A stretch of DNA of 64,000 nucleotides. It comes from Sphingobium sp. Cam5-1. GTDB lineage: Bacteria > Pseudomonadota > Alphaproteobacteria > Sphingomonadales > Sphingomonadaceae. Positions 1 to 8,906 of this stretch are shown piece by piece. Numbering within the stretch: position 1 is the stretch's first letter; each line of letters opens with the position of its first letter. The position numbers were made by a program, and so were the translations under genes. The notes beneath the pieces were generated by a model, which saw only the letters and a program-made list of their open reading frames with translations, made no database searches and had not been told where the DNA came from. The stretch is taken from contig NZ_CP065138.1 of NCBI RefSeq assembly GCF_015693305.1, forward strand, positions 2,606,001 to 2,670,000. The letters run 5' to 3'.

Positions 1-390
1 TATGAGGGTGGCGAGGGCGGCAAGCCCAAGGTCGCCTATATCGGCAGCGCGAACAGCGTGCAGACCATGACGGCCGAAGACACATTTTCGGTGCTGCTGG
101 TGCAGCCGATGCCGGAAGGCGGTACGGACGTGACCGTGAAGCTGGTCGGCGCGCCTTTCAGCTGCGACCTGTCTGATTGCCGCGTCACGGCGGTGACCGA
201 TGATGGCAAGAGCCATGACTGGCGCGGGCGGATGACGGAAAACAAGGACGGGATAGAGGTGCTGCCCGCTGCCAAGGCCGATGAGGCGATCAAGGGGACG
301 AAGGTGTTGAAGGTTAATCTGGTGGTGGGGCCGAAGGACAAGACCTTTCCGTTCGAATTTAAGGTCGCGGGGCTGGATTTGAAAAAATGA
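1..390 (+). CDS. Hypothetical protein, 3' part only
   Basis: The reading frame is open from the first base of the window to a TGA at 388-390, so the N-terminus lies outside. About 129 residues are visible. They form a mostly polar, beta-rich-looking stretch with a C-x4-C pair (CDLSDC) near the middle and no membrane segment. An in-frame ATG at 67 is probably internal, because the residues before it look equally protein-like. I do not recognise the family. It converges on ggt, with a perfect palindromic repeat between them. Without the N-terminus no function can be proposed. Confidence 0.6.
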   Translation, partial: YEGGEGGKPKVAYIGSANSVQTMTAEDTFSVLLVQPMPEGGTDVTVKLVGAPFSCDLSDCRVTAVTDDGKSHDWRGRMTENKDGIEVLPAAKADEAIKGTKVLKVNLVVGPKDKTFPFEFKVAGLDLKK

Positions 391-408
391 GGTTGGGTTA
401 GGCATTCT

Positions 409-484
409 CGTCATCCCAGCGAAAGCTGGGATCTCGTGCGGGTGCGCGCAGAGGCCTGAGATCCCAGCTTTCGCTGGGATGACG
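409..484. repeat. Palindromic intergenic repeat, family A (perfect 27-bp arms)
   Basis: Arms at 409-435 and 458-484 are exact reverse complements (27 bp each) around a 22-bp spacer. Each arm also contains its own small hairpin, CCCAGC-gaaa-GCTGGG. It sits between the convergent ends of the first gene and ggt, where it could stop transcription in both directions. The two-level symmetry is typical of REP/REPIN-like elements, and this core is, from memory, abundant in sphingomonad genomes. Only one copy is in this window. Confidence 0.85.
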
Positions 485-498
485 GAAGCCGGATAGGG

Positions 499-2199
499 TT
501 ATTCCTGAAGCGAAACGCCAGGACTTCTGGGGTCAGCCGCGCCCCGCCAGTGCCCGTCGGCGGTGCGCTCCGCCGCATTCGCTTTCAAACCCAGCGGCGC
601 GATCGTGACCTTGTGGCCCCAGACTTCGAGCGGCGTCTTCATTCTTTCGAGGGCCGTCCCCTGCTCCAGCACAAGGCCGTTGGCGTCGAAAAATTCCAGG
701 CCCAGCGCTATGGAATCCTGCGCGGACAGGCCCCAGTCGAAATGGGCGATCAGCGCCTTCGCCACCTGCATGATAATCGTCCGCCCGCCCGCCGCGCCAA
801 TGGTGAAGACCGGCGTTCCCTTAGCGTCATAGACAATGGTGGGGGACATGGAGGATAGCGGCCGCTTGCCGGGTTCCACACGGTTGGCGACAGGCGCACC
901 GTTCTTTTCTGGCGTGAAGCTGAAATCGGTCAGTTCATTGTTGAGTATGACGCCATCGGCGATCAACTGACTGCCGAAGAAGCTTTCGATGGTCGATGTC
1001 CATGCCGCGATATCGCCATCCCGGTCGATCGCCACGAAATGGCTGGTGCCGCTTTCCGGCTGCGGCAGGGCCGTAGTCCGTGCCTCGGCACCCGGCGGGC
1101 TGCCCGGACGATAGTCTTTGAGCGTGCGGCCCAGCGCGATGAGTGCCGACCGTTTCTTCAGATAGGCCGGGTCGATCAGTCCCGCGATCGGCACGGACAC
1201 GAACTCGGGATCACCCAGCCATGTGTCGCGATCGGCATAGGCAAGGCGCATGGCTTCGCCGATGACGTGCCAGGAACGGGCATCATCCTTCCCCCATTGG
1301 GCCAGTGGGAAGCGTTCGACCATGCCCAGGATTTGCAGGACGGTGATCCCGCCTGACGAAACCGGACCCATGCCGCAGATGCTGTAGCCGCGATACGGGC
1401 CGCAGACCGGCTTGCGCGCCTTCACCCGATAGGAGGCGATATCGGCCTCCGTCATCGGCACGGGATTTTTGGGCGCGTTGGTGACTGTGCTGGCGATCGC
1501 CCGTGCGGTCTCGCCCTTGTAAAAGGCGTCTGGCCCTTCCGCCGCAATCCGCCGGAACAGGGCAGCGAGCGGAGGGTTTTTAAGGGTCGTGCCGATGGGC
1601 GCGGGCGCGCCGTCTATCCAGAAGAACTTCTGTATCTCGGGAAAGTCGGCCCATATGGGGGCGACCGCCTTCATCGCGGTGTCGAGCCGCTGGCGGACCT
1701 CAAAGCCATCCTCAGCCAATCGGATCGCAGGCGCAAATAGTGCCGCCCACGGCATCTTCCCCCATTTGCGATGCGCTTCCCAGGCGAGCCGAAGGTTGCC
1801 GGGCACGCCCACTGAATAGCCGCCGGGCCAGGCCGATCGAAAGGCGAGGGGCTGGCCGTCCGCACCGATGAAACGATCGGGCCGTGCCGCCGCCGGGGCG
1901 GTTTCGCGCCCGTCGATCGACTCCAGCACCCCCGTTTCGCCATCATGATGCATCAGGAAGCCGCCGCCGCCGATGCCGCTATTATGCGGTTCGACGACGT
2001 TGAGGGTCAGCATCATGGCGATGGCGGCGTCGGTCGCGCTGCCGCCCTGGCGAAGCATCTCCTGCCCCGCCGCCGCCGCGCGCGGATCGGCGGCGGAAAC
2101 CGTGGCATTGAGTGAGACAGGCTCGCGCGCCGCGACAGGAGCGGCAAATAGGAAGGCGAGGGCTATAGGGGCCAACAGGCCAGTGAGGCGAGGCGTCAT
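499..2199 (-). CDS. ggt: Gamma-glutamyltransferase (secreted)
   Basis: Predicted 566-aa glutathione hydrolase / gamma-glutamyltranspeptidase, which cleaves glutathione gamma-glutamyl bonds in the periplasm. The N-terminus is a signal peptide (hydrophobic run ending near AAPVAA). The family landmarks are present: the N-terminal SADPRAAAAG region, NVVEPHNSGIGGGGF, and the autoprocessing site GTSHF at about residue 384, whose Thr becomes the N-terminal nucleophile of the small subunit. The later PLSSMSPTIV motif is also family-typical. I chose ATG at 2199 over a GTG nine bases upstream because AGGG lies at a workable distance from the ATG. pyrD is 58 nt upstream on the same strand, so the two may be cotranscribed. 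Confidence 0.93.
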   Translation of the reverse strand: MTPRLTGLLAPIALAFLFAAPVAAREPVSLNATVSAADPRAAAAGQEMLRQGGSATDAAIAMMLTLNVVEPHNSGIGGGGFLMHHDGETGVLESIDGRETAPAAARPDRFIGADGQPLAFRSAWPGGYSVGVPGNLRLAWEAHRKWGKMPWAALFAPAIRLAEDGFEVRQRLDTAMKAVAPIWADFPEIQKFFWIDGAPAPIGTTLKNPPLAALFRRIAAEGPDAFYKGETARAIASTVTNAPKNPVPMTEADIASYRVKARKPVCGPYRGYSICGMGPVSSGGITVLQILGMVERFPLAQWGKDDARSWHVIGEAMRLAYADRDTWLGDPEFVSVPIAGLIDPAYLKKRSALIALGRTLKDYRPGSPPGAEARTTALPQPESGTSHFVAIDRDGDIAAWTSTIESFFGSQLIADGVILNNELTDFSFTPEKNGAPVANRVEPGKRPLSSMSPTIVYDAKGTPVFTIGAAGGRTIIMQVAKALIAHFDWGLSAQDSIALGLEFFDANGLVLEQGTALERMKTPLEVWGHKVTIAPLGLKANAAERTADGHWRGAADPRSPGVSLQE

Positions 2200-2257
2200 G
2201 CCCCGCACCCTATCGTTCGGCCGGGCCGCCGCAAGTCCCTGAGATCAACCATCGAGA

Positions 2258-3328
2258 TCAGCTGTCGATGCCGATGACCTCGCTGATATGGGTGAAGCCA
2301 TCCCGTGCCATCAGCTTTTTCAGCCCCGCATTGATGCGCCGGGCGAGATACGGCCCTTCATAGACAAGAGCACTGTACAGCTGGATCAGGCTCGCCCCCG
2401 CGCGCAGCCGGGCATAGGCCTGTTCCGCATTGCCGATGCCGCCCACGCCGATCAAGGGTAGGCGCGCGCCCAATATCCGGCGGAAATCGCGCAGCCGCTG
2501 AAGCGACAGATCGGTGAGCGGCGCGCCCGACAATCCCCCGCTTTCATTGGCATGGACCGATCGGAGCGGGGGCCGCGAAATGGTGGTGTTGGACACGATC
2601 AATGCGTCCACCCCATGATCCAGGCAAGCGGCGGCGATGTCCTCGATATCCTCGGGCTCCAGATCGGGCGCGACCTTGAGGAAGACGGGCGGCAGGTGAC
2701 CCCCGTCCCGGCCCCCGTTTACGCGGCGCGCGGCCATGACGGCGCCCAGCAACTGGTCCAGCGCTGCCCTGTCCTGCAAGGCGCGCAGGCCCGGCGTGTT
2801 GGGGGACGAGATGTTGACCGTCAGATAATCGGCAAGCGGCGCCATGCAGGTCACGCCGGTGACATAATCGGCGATGCGGTCGGTCGCGTCCTTGTTCGCT
2901 CCGATATTGATGCCGACGATTGGGGCAGGTCCATCGCCAGCAGGACGGCGGCGCTTGGCAACGCGCTCTGCCGCCGCCGCCAGGCCGCCATTGTTGAAAC
3001 CCATGCGGTTGATAACCGCGCGATCCTCGACAAGACGGAACAGTCGAGGCTTGGGATTACCCGCCTGCGGCATCGGAGTGAGCGTTCCGAGTTCGGTAAA
3101 CCCAAAGCCCAATCCATGCATCTTGTGCGCGACGAGTCCTTCCTTGTCGTACCCGGCAGCCAATCCGACAGGATTGGGAAAGCGGATGCCCGCCACCGTC
3201 TGTGCCAGCTTGACGTCCGGTACGGGAGCAGGGGAAGCGGGCATCAAGCGGAGAAGCATGACCGAAAGATGATGTGCGCGTTCTGCATCGAGCGCGAAGA
3301 AAAGCGGGCGGACAAGGCGATAAGACAT
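2258..3328 (-). CDS. pyrD: Dihydroorotate dehydrogenase (quinone), class 2
   Basis: 356-aa flavoenzyme of pyrimidine synthesis that oxidises dihydroorotate with quinone at the inner face of the membrane. Visible motifs are LAAGYDKEG, NRMGFNNGG, NISSPNTPGLR (the Ser here is the class 2 catalytic base), FLKVAPDL, VSNTTISRP and LIGVGGI for FMN phosphate. The N-terminal helix region (YRLVRPLFFALDAERAHHLS) is the membrane-associating extension that marks class 2. The start at 3328 (MSYRLVRP) was preferred over an upstream ATG because family members begin here. Divergent from the structured region ahead of the AraC-type gene. Confidence 0.95.
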   Translation of the reverse strand: MSYRLVRPLFFALDAERAHHLSVMLLRLMPASPAPVPDVKLAQTVAGIRFPNPVGLAAGYDKEGLVAHKMHGLGFGFTELGTLTPMPQAGNPKPRLFRLVEDRAVINRMGFNNGGLAAAAERVAKRRRPAGDGPAPIVGINIGANKDATDRIADYVTGVTCMAPLADYLTVNISSPNTPGLRALQDRAALDQLLGAVMAARRVNGGRDGGHLPPVFLKVAPDLEPEDIEDIAAACLDHGVDALIVSNTTISRPPLRSVHANESGGLSGAPLTDLSLQRLRDFRRILGARLPLIGVGGIGNAEQAYARLRAGASLIQLYSALVYEGPYLARRINAGLKKLMARDGFTHISEVIGIDS

Positions 3329-3548
3329 GGCGCGCCTATGCCATTGCCGCAGGCCGTCGTCGAGTCGCTGTGGCAATAGCGCAACAGTTGATCGATAACG
3401 ATAATTTCTGCTGCGAAATCATTCATATTAGTCCCGATTCTAGCCGCGACATGTCCGATTCATCCAATCAACCGAGTCCGATTCGGACTTATGAAAGTGC
3501 TGCGACCCGAAGGCTCTTGGCCATTTATTGGCTGACGAGACCTTTTAC

Positions 3549-3583
3549 TGGCCCGGCGCGTAAAACCGCCGGGTCATTTTTTT
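3549..3583 (+). terminator. Rho-independent terminator with no upstream gene
   Basis: Ten-base-pair stem (TGGCCCGGCG with CGCCGGGTCA, one G-U pair) around an 8-nt A-rich loop, directly followed by seven T. On the minus strand no T-run follows, so it is directional. Confidence 0.8.
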
Positions 3584-3608
3584 CGAAGCGTTTCGGAAAA
3601 AATGACCC
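3571..3608 (+). promoter_or_regulatory. Alternative (anti-terminator-like) hairpin overlapping the terminator
   Basis: GGGTCATTTTTT (3571-3582) is perfectly complementary to AAAAAATGACCC (3597-3608). Its 5' arm uses the 3' arm and U-tract of the terminator at 3549-3583, so the two structures cannot coexist. This is the layout of a transcription attenuator, although coincidence cannot be excluded by eye. Confidence 0.5.
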
Positions 3609-3702
3609 AGGCCTCAGTATCTCTCTTGCGCGGGAACAAAGAAGCTTCATAGTACACCTACGGGGTGATTATGGGGCCGCATCGCGACAGTGCGTCCGGG
3701 GG

Positions 3703-4614
3703 ATGCCGGATGGAAGGGAAAAGGTCGGAGACCTGCCGCTTTCCTATATGGTGGAAGCGGCTCAAGGCCCGGTTCGGTTAAGCTATTTCGCGCCGCCCGA
3801 ACATCTGCGGGCCTATTTCGGGTCGGTTTACCTCTTCACCGAAAGCGCCGAGCACTATCTGGACGTGACGCGTGCCGATGTTCCCCAGTTGCGGTTCATG
3901 TTGCGGGGGTCGGGCAGCTATCATTTCCATGACGGAACGGTGGCCCCCACGCCGAAGATATGTCTGTTAGGCCCGACGCTGGGCGCGACACGGTTCGAAC
4001 TGGATGGACCGTCTTGCGTCGTGGGCGTGTCGCTGCTCCCGGCCGGGTGGGTCAGCCTGGATGGCGGCGATGCCTGTGCGCTTGCCGACGGCGTGCGGGA
4101 CATGACCCCTGAGAAAAAGGGAGCAATGGCCGCGCTTCATGCCAGCCTGGCAGACCTGCACGACCCGGAAACCATAGCCGCCCATTGCTGGTCGGTTCTG
4201 GAACAATGGGTAAAACCCCTGCCGGTTACGACCTGGCAATTGCTGGAGGCAGTGGACACGTGGCTGATGGGGGAAGGATCGCCCCGGATCGAAGCGCTGG
4301 TGGAGCGAACGGGATTGTCGCCGCGCCAGCTCGCACGGTTGACCAATCGTTATTATGGCTGCCCGCCCAAGCTGCTGGCGCGAAAATATCGGGCGCTGCG
4401 ATGCAGTGCGCGCATCGCGCTGGACCAGCATAGCTGGCAGGAATTGTGCGAGGATGGCCGCTTCTACGATCAGTCGCACTTCATCCGCGAGATCAAGCAT
4501 TTCATCGGCTTGACCCCGCACCAGTTACAGACCGAACCTACGGCCGTGGCACAGCTTACCCTGCTGCGGCGCTCGCTGGGTGGGGACGTGGCGGTGCTGA
4601 ACCGTTTCAGCTGA
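3703..4614 (+). CDS. AraC-family transcriptional regulator
   Basis: About 303 aa. The N-terminal part (SYFAPPEHLRAYFGSVYLF onward) resembles the DUF6597-type sensor domain found in many AraC proteins. The C-terminal third carries the double helix-turn-helix with ERTGLSPRQLARL and the family tail YDQSHFIREIKHFIGLTPHQ. The frame stays open upstream to 3274, but that stretch runs through a terminator hairpin and overlaps pyrD. I therefore chose ATG 3703, preceded by GGGGG. ATG 3451 cannot be excluded. No metabolic gene is adjacent to suggest a ligand. Confidence 0.8.
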   Translation: MPDGREKVGDLPLSYMVEAAQGPVRLSYFAPPEHLRAYFGSVYLFTESAEHYLDVTRADVPQLRFMLRGSGSYHFHDGTVAPTPKICLLGPTLGATRFELDGPSCVVGVSLLPAGWVSLDGGDACALADGVRDMTPEKKGAMAALHASLADLHDPETIAAHCWSVLEQWVKPLPVTTWQLLEAVDTWLMGEGSPRIEALVERTGLSPRQLARLTNRYYGCPPKLLARKYRALRCSARIALDQHSWQELCEDGRFYDQSHFIREIKHFIGLTPHQLQTEPTAVAQLTLLRRSLGGDVAVLNRFS

Positions 4615-4670
4615 GACGAGCAGACTCATAGAAATGGCTTGATTCCACGCGCCCGCGCGACCACATGCGC

Positions 4671-4708
4671 AATCGGATTGATTCGATCCGATTTGAGAAT
4701 GGTTCGCA
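4671..4708 (+). promoter_or_regulatory. Candidate operator sites upstream of the SUF regulator
   Basis: AATCGGAT (4671-4678) and ATCCGATT (4686-4693) form a perfect 8-bp inverted repeat with a 7-bp spacer, 35 nt ahead of the rrf2 start. It is immediately followed by a second imperfect palindrome, TTGAGAATGGTTCGCAA (about 4692-4708). Rrf2/IscR-type regulators commonly autoregulate, so either palindrome is a reasonable binding site. Assignment to a particular protein is inference. Confidence 0.45.
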
Positions 4709-4727
4709 ACCGGGGCGCTTGGCCAGA

Positions 4728-5167
4728 ATGAGGCTTTCTAGTTTCGCAGATTATGCCGTGGTGCTGATGTCGGCCGCTGCGCGTCATTGCGGAGCAGGAG
4801 CTGGGCTTGACCCTGCGACCAACAAACATGTGAAGATGAATGCCACGACGCTTGCCAGCGAAACCGGCATCCCGCTGCCCACCGCGCAAAAGCTGGTGAG
4901 CCGTCTGTCGGCTGCGGGACTGCTCGAATCGAGTCGCGGAACGGGCGGCGGCGTGCGGCTCGCGCGCCCTGCGGCGGCAATCACCTTGGTGGATGTCGTG
5001 GAAGCGGTGGAAGGTCCGATCGCCATGACCGCCTGCGCCGAACAGGGCGCCCATGATTGCACGCTGGAACATGGCTGCCGCGTGCGCCCGCACATGAATG
5101 TCGCGAACAATGCGATACGATCGGCCTTGGCCGGGGTGACGATCGCCAGTTTGACCCGAGAAATGGC

Positions 5168-5171
<4 letters not shown>
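4728..5171 (+). CDS. Rrf2-family SUF operon regulator (Fe-S sensing)
   Basis: 147-aa winged-helix repressor of the IscR/SufR-like class. The N-terminal HTH reads [15 protein letters not shown] and [20 protein letters not shown], followed by the wing [13 protein letters not shown]. Cysteines 103, 111 and 117 have the spacing expected for binding an Fe-S cluster, so DNA binding probably reports cluster status. I chose [10 protein letters not shown] at 4728 because family members begin at this point; an ATG 21 codons upstream would include operator DNA. The stop overlaps the sufB start (ATGA), which makes it the first gene of the suf operon. Probably autoregulated through the palindromes upstream. 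Confidence 0.92.
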
Positions 5172-6652
<1,481 letters not shown>

Positions 6653-6674
6653 CCTTCGCTCCATCCTCTCACGT

Positions 6675-6758
6675 CATGCCGGACTTGATCCGGCATCCCG
6701 CTACTTCATGAGCGGCGTAAGAGGGTAGCGAGACCCCGGATCAAGTCCGGGGTGATGT
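6675..6758. repeat. Palindromic intergenic repeat, family B, inside the suf operon
   Basis: Left part 6675-6702 (ATGCCGGACTTGATCCGGCAT core) and right part 6728-6758 (CCCCGGATCAAGTCCGGGG core) are imperfect reverse complements with about 25 nt between them. The CGGACTTGATCCGG core is, from memory, very frequent in sphingomonads. It separates sufB from the following gene without interrupting the operon, so it may act as an mRNA stem-loop or processing site. Confidence 0.75.
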
Positions 6759-6787
6759 AGAACTTAAGAATTTTTGAGGACTGAAAC

Positions 6788-7243
6788 TTGAGCGACGAAG
6801 ACGATATTCAGGATGCCCTCGCCGATTTCGCGGAGGATGTCGGCAACGGCCAGTCATGGACCGCCGCGATCCGCATCCTGACGGAGGATTATGAGCTGGA
6901 AGAGGGCGAGCTTGCCGCCCGCGCTGCCAAGGATTTCGGCGACCTCGACGCCTATCAGGCCGAATGCCGTGCCGCGCTGGAGAAGGGCGACACAGCCTTC
7001 ACCGAGAAGCTGAAGGCCGACAAGGCGTTCCACAAGGCGAAAGCGCCCAACCTCGCCCGCATGGGGCCGGTGACGGAGTTCGTGACCGGGCTGCTGGAGA
7101 AGGGTTCGCCCGAGCCTGGCGCCGACTGGTGGCCCTACATGCCGATCAAGCGCCATATCGACACGCTTTTCCCCGCGCCGGGGGACGTTCGCGACATGGC
7201 CTTCTGGACCGCGCGGACGCTTCAGCGCGCGCATAAGGGATAA
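6788..7243 (+). CDS. Conserved hypothetical protein embedded in the suf operon (TTG start)
   Basis: 151-aa acidic, soluble, largely helical protein with no cysteine and no recognised domain. It starts at TTG 6788, which is set by a good GAGGA seven bases upstream; the next in-frame ATG would remove a large part of the protein. The C-terminal half is richer in aromatics (ADWWPYMPIKRHIDTLF). It lies between sufB and sufC, four nt from the sufC start, so it is translated with the SUF machinery. A role in that pathway is a context inference only. The lack of Cys argues against it being a scaffold or carrier. Confidence 0.8.
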   Translation: MSDEDDIQDALADFAEDVGNGQSWTAAIRILTEDYELEEGELAARAAKDFGDLDAYQAECRAALEKGDTAFTEKLKADKAFHKAKAPNLARMGPVTEFVTGLLEKGSPEPGADWWPYMPIKRHIDTLFPAPGDVRDMAFWTARTLQRAHKG

Positions 7244-7246
7244 CCC

Positions 7247-7993
7247 ATGCTGACGATTGAGAACCTGACCAACGAAATCGACGGCAAGGCGATTCTGAAA
7301 GGCCTGTCGCTGTCCATCAAGGCGGGGGAAATCCATGCGATCATGGGGCCGAACGGCGCGGGCAAGTCCACGCTGGCCTACACGCTCGGCGGCCGTCCGA
7401 ACTATGAAGTGACCGGCGGCACGGCGTCTCTGGACGGTGTGAACTTGTTCAGCATGGACCCGCATGAACGCGCCGCTGCTGGCCTGTTCCTGGGTTTCCA
7501 GTACCCGGTCGAAATCCCCGGCGTGTCCAACCTCCAATTCCTGCGCGAAAGCCTCAATTCGCAGCGCCGCGCGCGCGGAGAGAAGGAACTGAACGGCGGC
7601 GAGTTCATCAAGTTGGCCAAGGAAAAAGCGGCGCTGCTCGGCCTCGACATGGAGATGCTGAAGCGTCCGGTGAATGTCGGCTTTTCGGGCGGCGAGAAGA
7701 AGCGTGCGGAAATGGTGCAGATGGGCATCCTCGATCCCAAGCTGGCGATCCTCGACGAAACCGACTCCGGCCTCGACATCGACGCACTCAAGATTGTCGG
7801 CGCAGGCATCAATGCGATCATGCGCAAGCCCGACAAGGCGGTTCTGCTGATCACCCACTATCAGCGCCTGCTCGACTATGTGAAGCCGGACTATGTCCAT
7901 GTGCTGGCTGGCGGCCGGATCGTGAAATCGGGCGGCCCCGAACTCGCGCTGGAACTGGAGCGCGAAGGCTATGCGGAAGTGGTTGCCGCATGA
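7247..7993 (+). CDS. sufC: Fe-S cluster assembly ATPase SufC
   Basis: 248-aa ABC-type ATPase of the SufBCD complex. Walker A is GPNGAGKST (about residues 34-42), the signature is SGGEKKRAEM, Walker B is LAILDETDSGLD, and the switch His is in LITHYQRLL. These are the standard SufC features, with the ETDSGLD variant that separates SufC from transport ATPases. It starts four nt after the preceding stop. ATP hydrolysis remodels SufB-SufD during cluster assembly. A palindromic repeat follows before sufD. Confidence 0.97.
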   Translation: MLTIENLTNEIDGKAILKGLSLSIKAGEIHAIMGPNGAGKSTLAYTLGGRPNYEVTGGTASLDGVNLFSMDPHERAAAGLFLGFQYPVEIPGVSNLQFLRESLNSQRRARGEKELNGGEFIKLAKEKAALLGLDMEMLKRPVNVGFSGGEKKRAEMVQMGILDPKLAILDETDSGLDIDALKIVGAGINAIMRKPDKAVLLITHYQRLLDYVKPDYVHVLAGGRIVKSGGPELALELEREGYAEVVAA

Positions 7994-8020
7994 GCGCCGC
8001 AGGCTATCCTTCCTTCTTCT

Positions 8021-8086
8021 CTCTGCGTAGCTCTGCGCCTCTGCGCGCAAAAATATTATTCGCGCAGAGGCGCAGAGGACGCAGAG
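8021..8086. repeat. CTCTGCG repeat element, family C, copy 1 (inside suf operon)
   Basis: Arms at 8021-8047 and 8061-8086 are near-perfect reverse complements. Each arm is itself made of three tandem units close to CTCTGCG(C/T)C. An AT-rich loop (AAAAATATTATT-like) separates them. It lies between sufC and sufD. Related copies lie at 15318-15377 and 27402-27468. Confidence 0.85.
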
Positions 8087-8153
8087 TGTCTGTTCCGCAC
8101 GGTGCCGCAGGTGATCGGGATATTCTCCGCAGAGACGCGGAGGAGTTGCGCCC

Positions 8154-8906
8154 ATGACCGCGCTCGCCTTGCCCACGCGTCGCCAGGAAGAATGGCGCTA
8201 CAGCGATCTGGAGGCTGCGGCCACCATCTGGCCTACGCCCGCGCCAACGCGGATCGATGTCGCGATTGGACAAACCTCGCGCAACCATCTGTTGCAGGAT
8301 GCAGGCGAGGGCGCGGCGGCCGTGCATGATTATGTCATCACCATCGCGGACGGCGCGCGCTGCGACTTCCATGTCCTCAACATCGGCGGGAAGCTGGGCC
8401 GCGTGACCTTCGCGGTGACGCTGGGCAAGGGGAGCCATTTCGAACTGAACGGCGCGATCATCGGCGGCGGGGATCAGGTGCTGGAGATCATCACCAAAGT
8501 CATCCATGCCGAGCCGGACGCGACCAGCGGGCAGACGATCCGCTCGATCCTCGGCCAACGCGCAACGGGCAGCTATCTGGGTTCGATCAACGTCGCGCGC
8601 GATGCGCAGCGGACGGATGCCTTCCAATCTGTAAAGGCCATGCTGCTCGACCGCACCGCCACGGCCAATGCCAAGCCGGAACTGGAAATCTACGCCGACG
8701 ACGTGAAATGCGCGCATGGCGCGACCGTGGGCGAGTTGGACCGCCAGGCGCTGTTCTATATGGCGAGTCGCGGCATGGACCCGGCCACCGCCAAGACGTT
8801 GCTGTTGAAAGCCTTCGTCGCCGGCGTGTTCGACGACGTGGCCGATGAGGCGGTCAAGGACAGCCTCGAAGCCGCTGCGCTCGCCAAGCTGGAGACGCTG
8901 GTATGA
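8154..8906 (+). CDS. sufD: Fe-S cluster assembly protein SufD
   Basis: 250-aa SufD-type subunit with the SufBD beta-helix core and the family C-terminal region CAHGATVGELDRQALFYMASRGMD. It is much shorter than the roughly 420-aa E. coli SufD because the N-terminal part is reduced to the segment beginning RRQEEWRYSDLE. This shorter form is, I believe, usual in sphingomonads. The catalytic His in KCAHGAT is retained. It forms SufBC2D with its neighbours. Its stop overlaps the sufS start (ATGA). Confidence 0.93.
   Translation: MTALALPTRRQEEWRYSDLEAAATIWPTPAPTRIDVAIGQTSRNHLLQDAGEGAAAVHDYVITIADGARCDFHVLNIGGKLGRVTFAVTLGKGSHFELNGAIIGGGDQVLEIITKVIHAEPDATSGQTIRSILGQRATGSYLGSINVARDAQRTDAFQSVKAMLLDRTATANAKPELEIYADDVKCAHGATVGELDRQALFYMASRGMDPATAKTLLLKAFVAGVFDDVADEAVKDSLEAAALAKLETLV

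Larger units (their letters stand above)
3475..3702 (+). other. Structured leader or small-RNA region upstream of the AraC-type gene
   Basis: This 5' region is open in the AraC frame but does not look like coding sequence. It holds a short hairpin (AGTCCG-att-CGGACT, about 3475-3489), a strong intrinsic terminator (3549-3583) and a second long hairpin (3571-3608) that overlaps the terminator. No plus-strand gene precedes it, so the terminator must end a short RNA that starts in about 3330-3480, or act as an attenuator for the downstream regulator. Confidence 0.5.

Noticed and set aside
3274..3702. Long N-terminal extension of the AraC-type protein
   Set aside because: It overlaps pyrD, passes through a strong terminator and has no family similarity; the open frame is probably a high-GC artefact.
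8021..8086. CRISPR-like array from tandem CTCTGCG units
   Set aside because: Units are contiguous with no unique spacers, arranged as inverted arms, and no cas genes are nearby.
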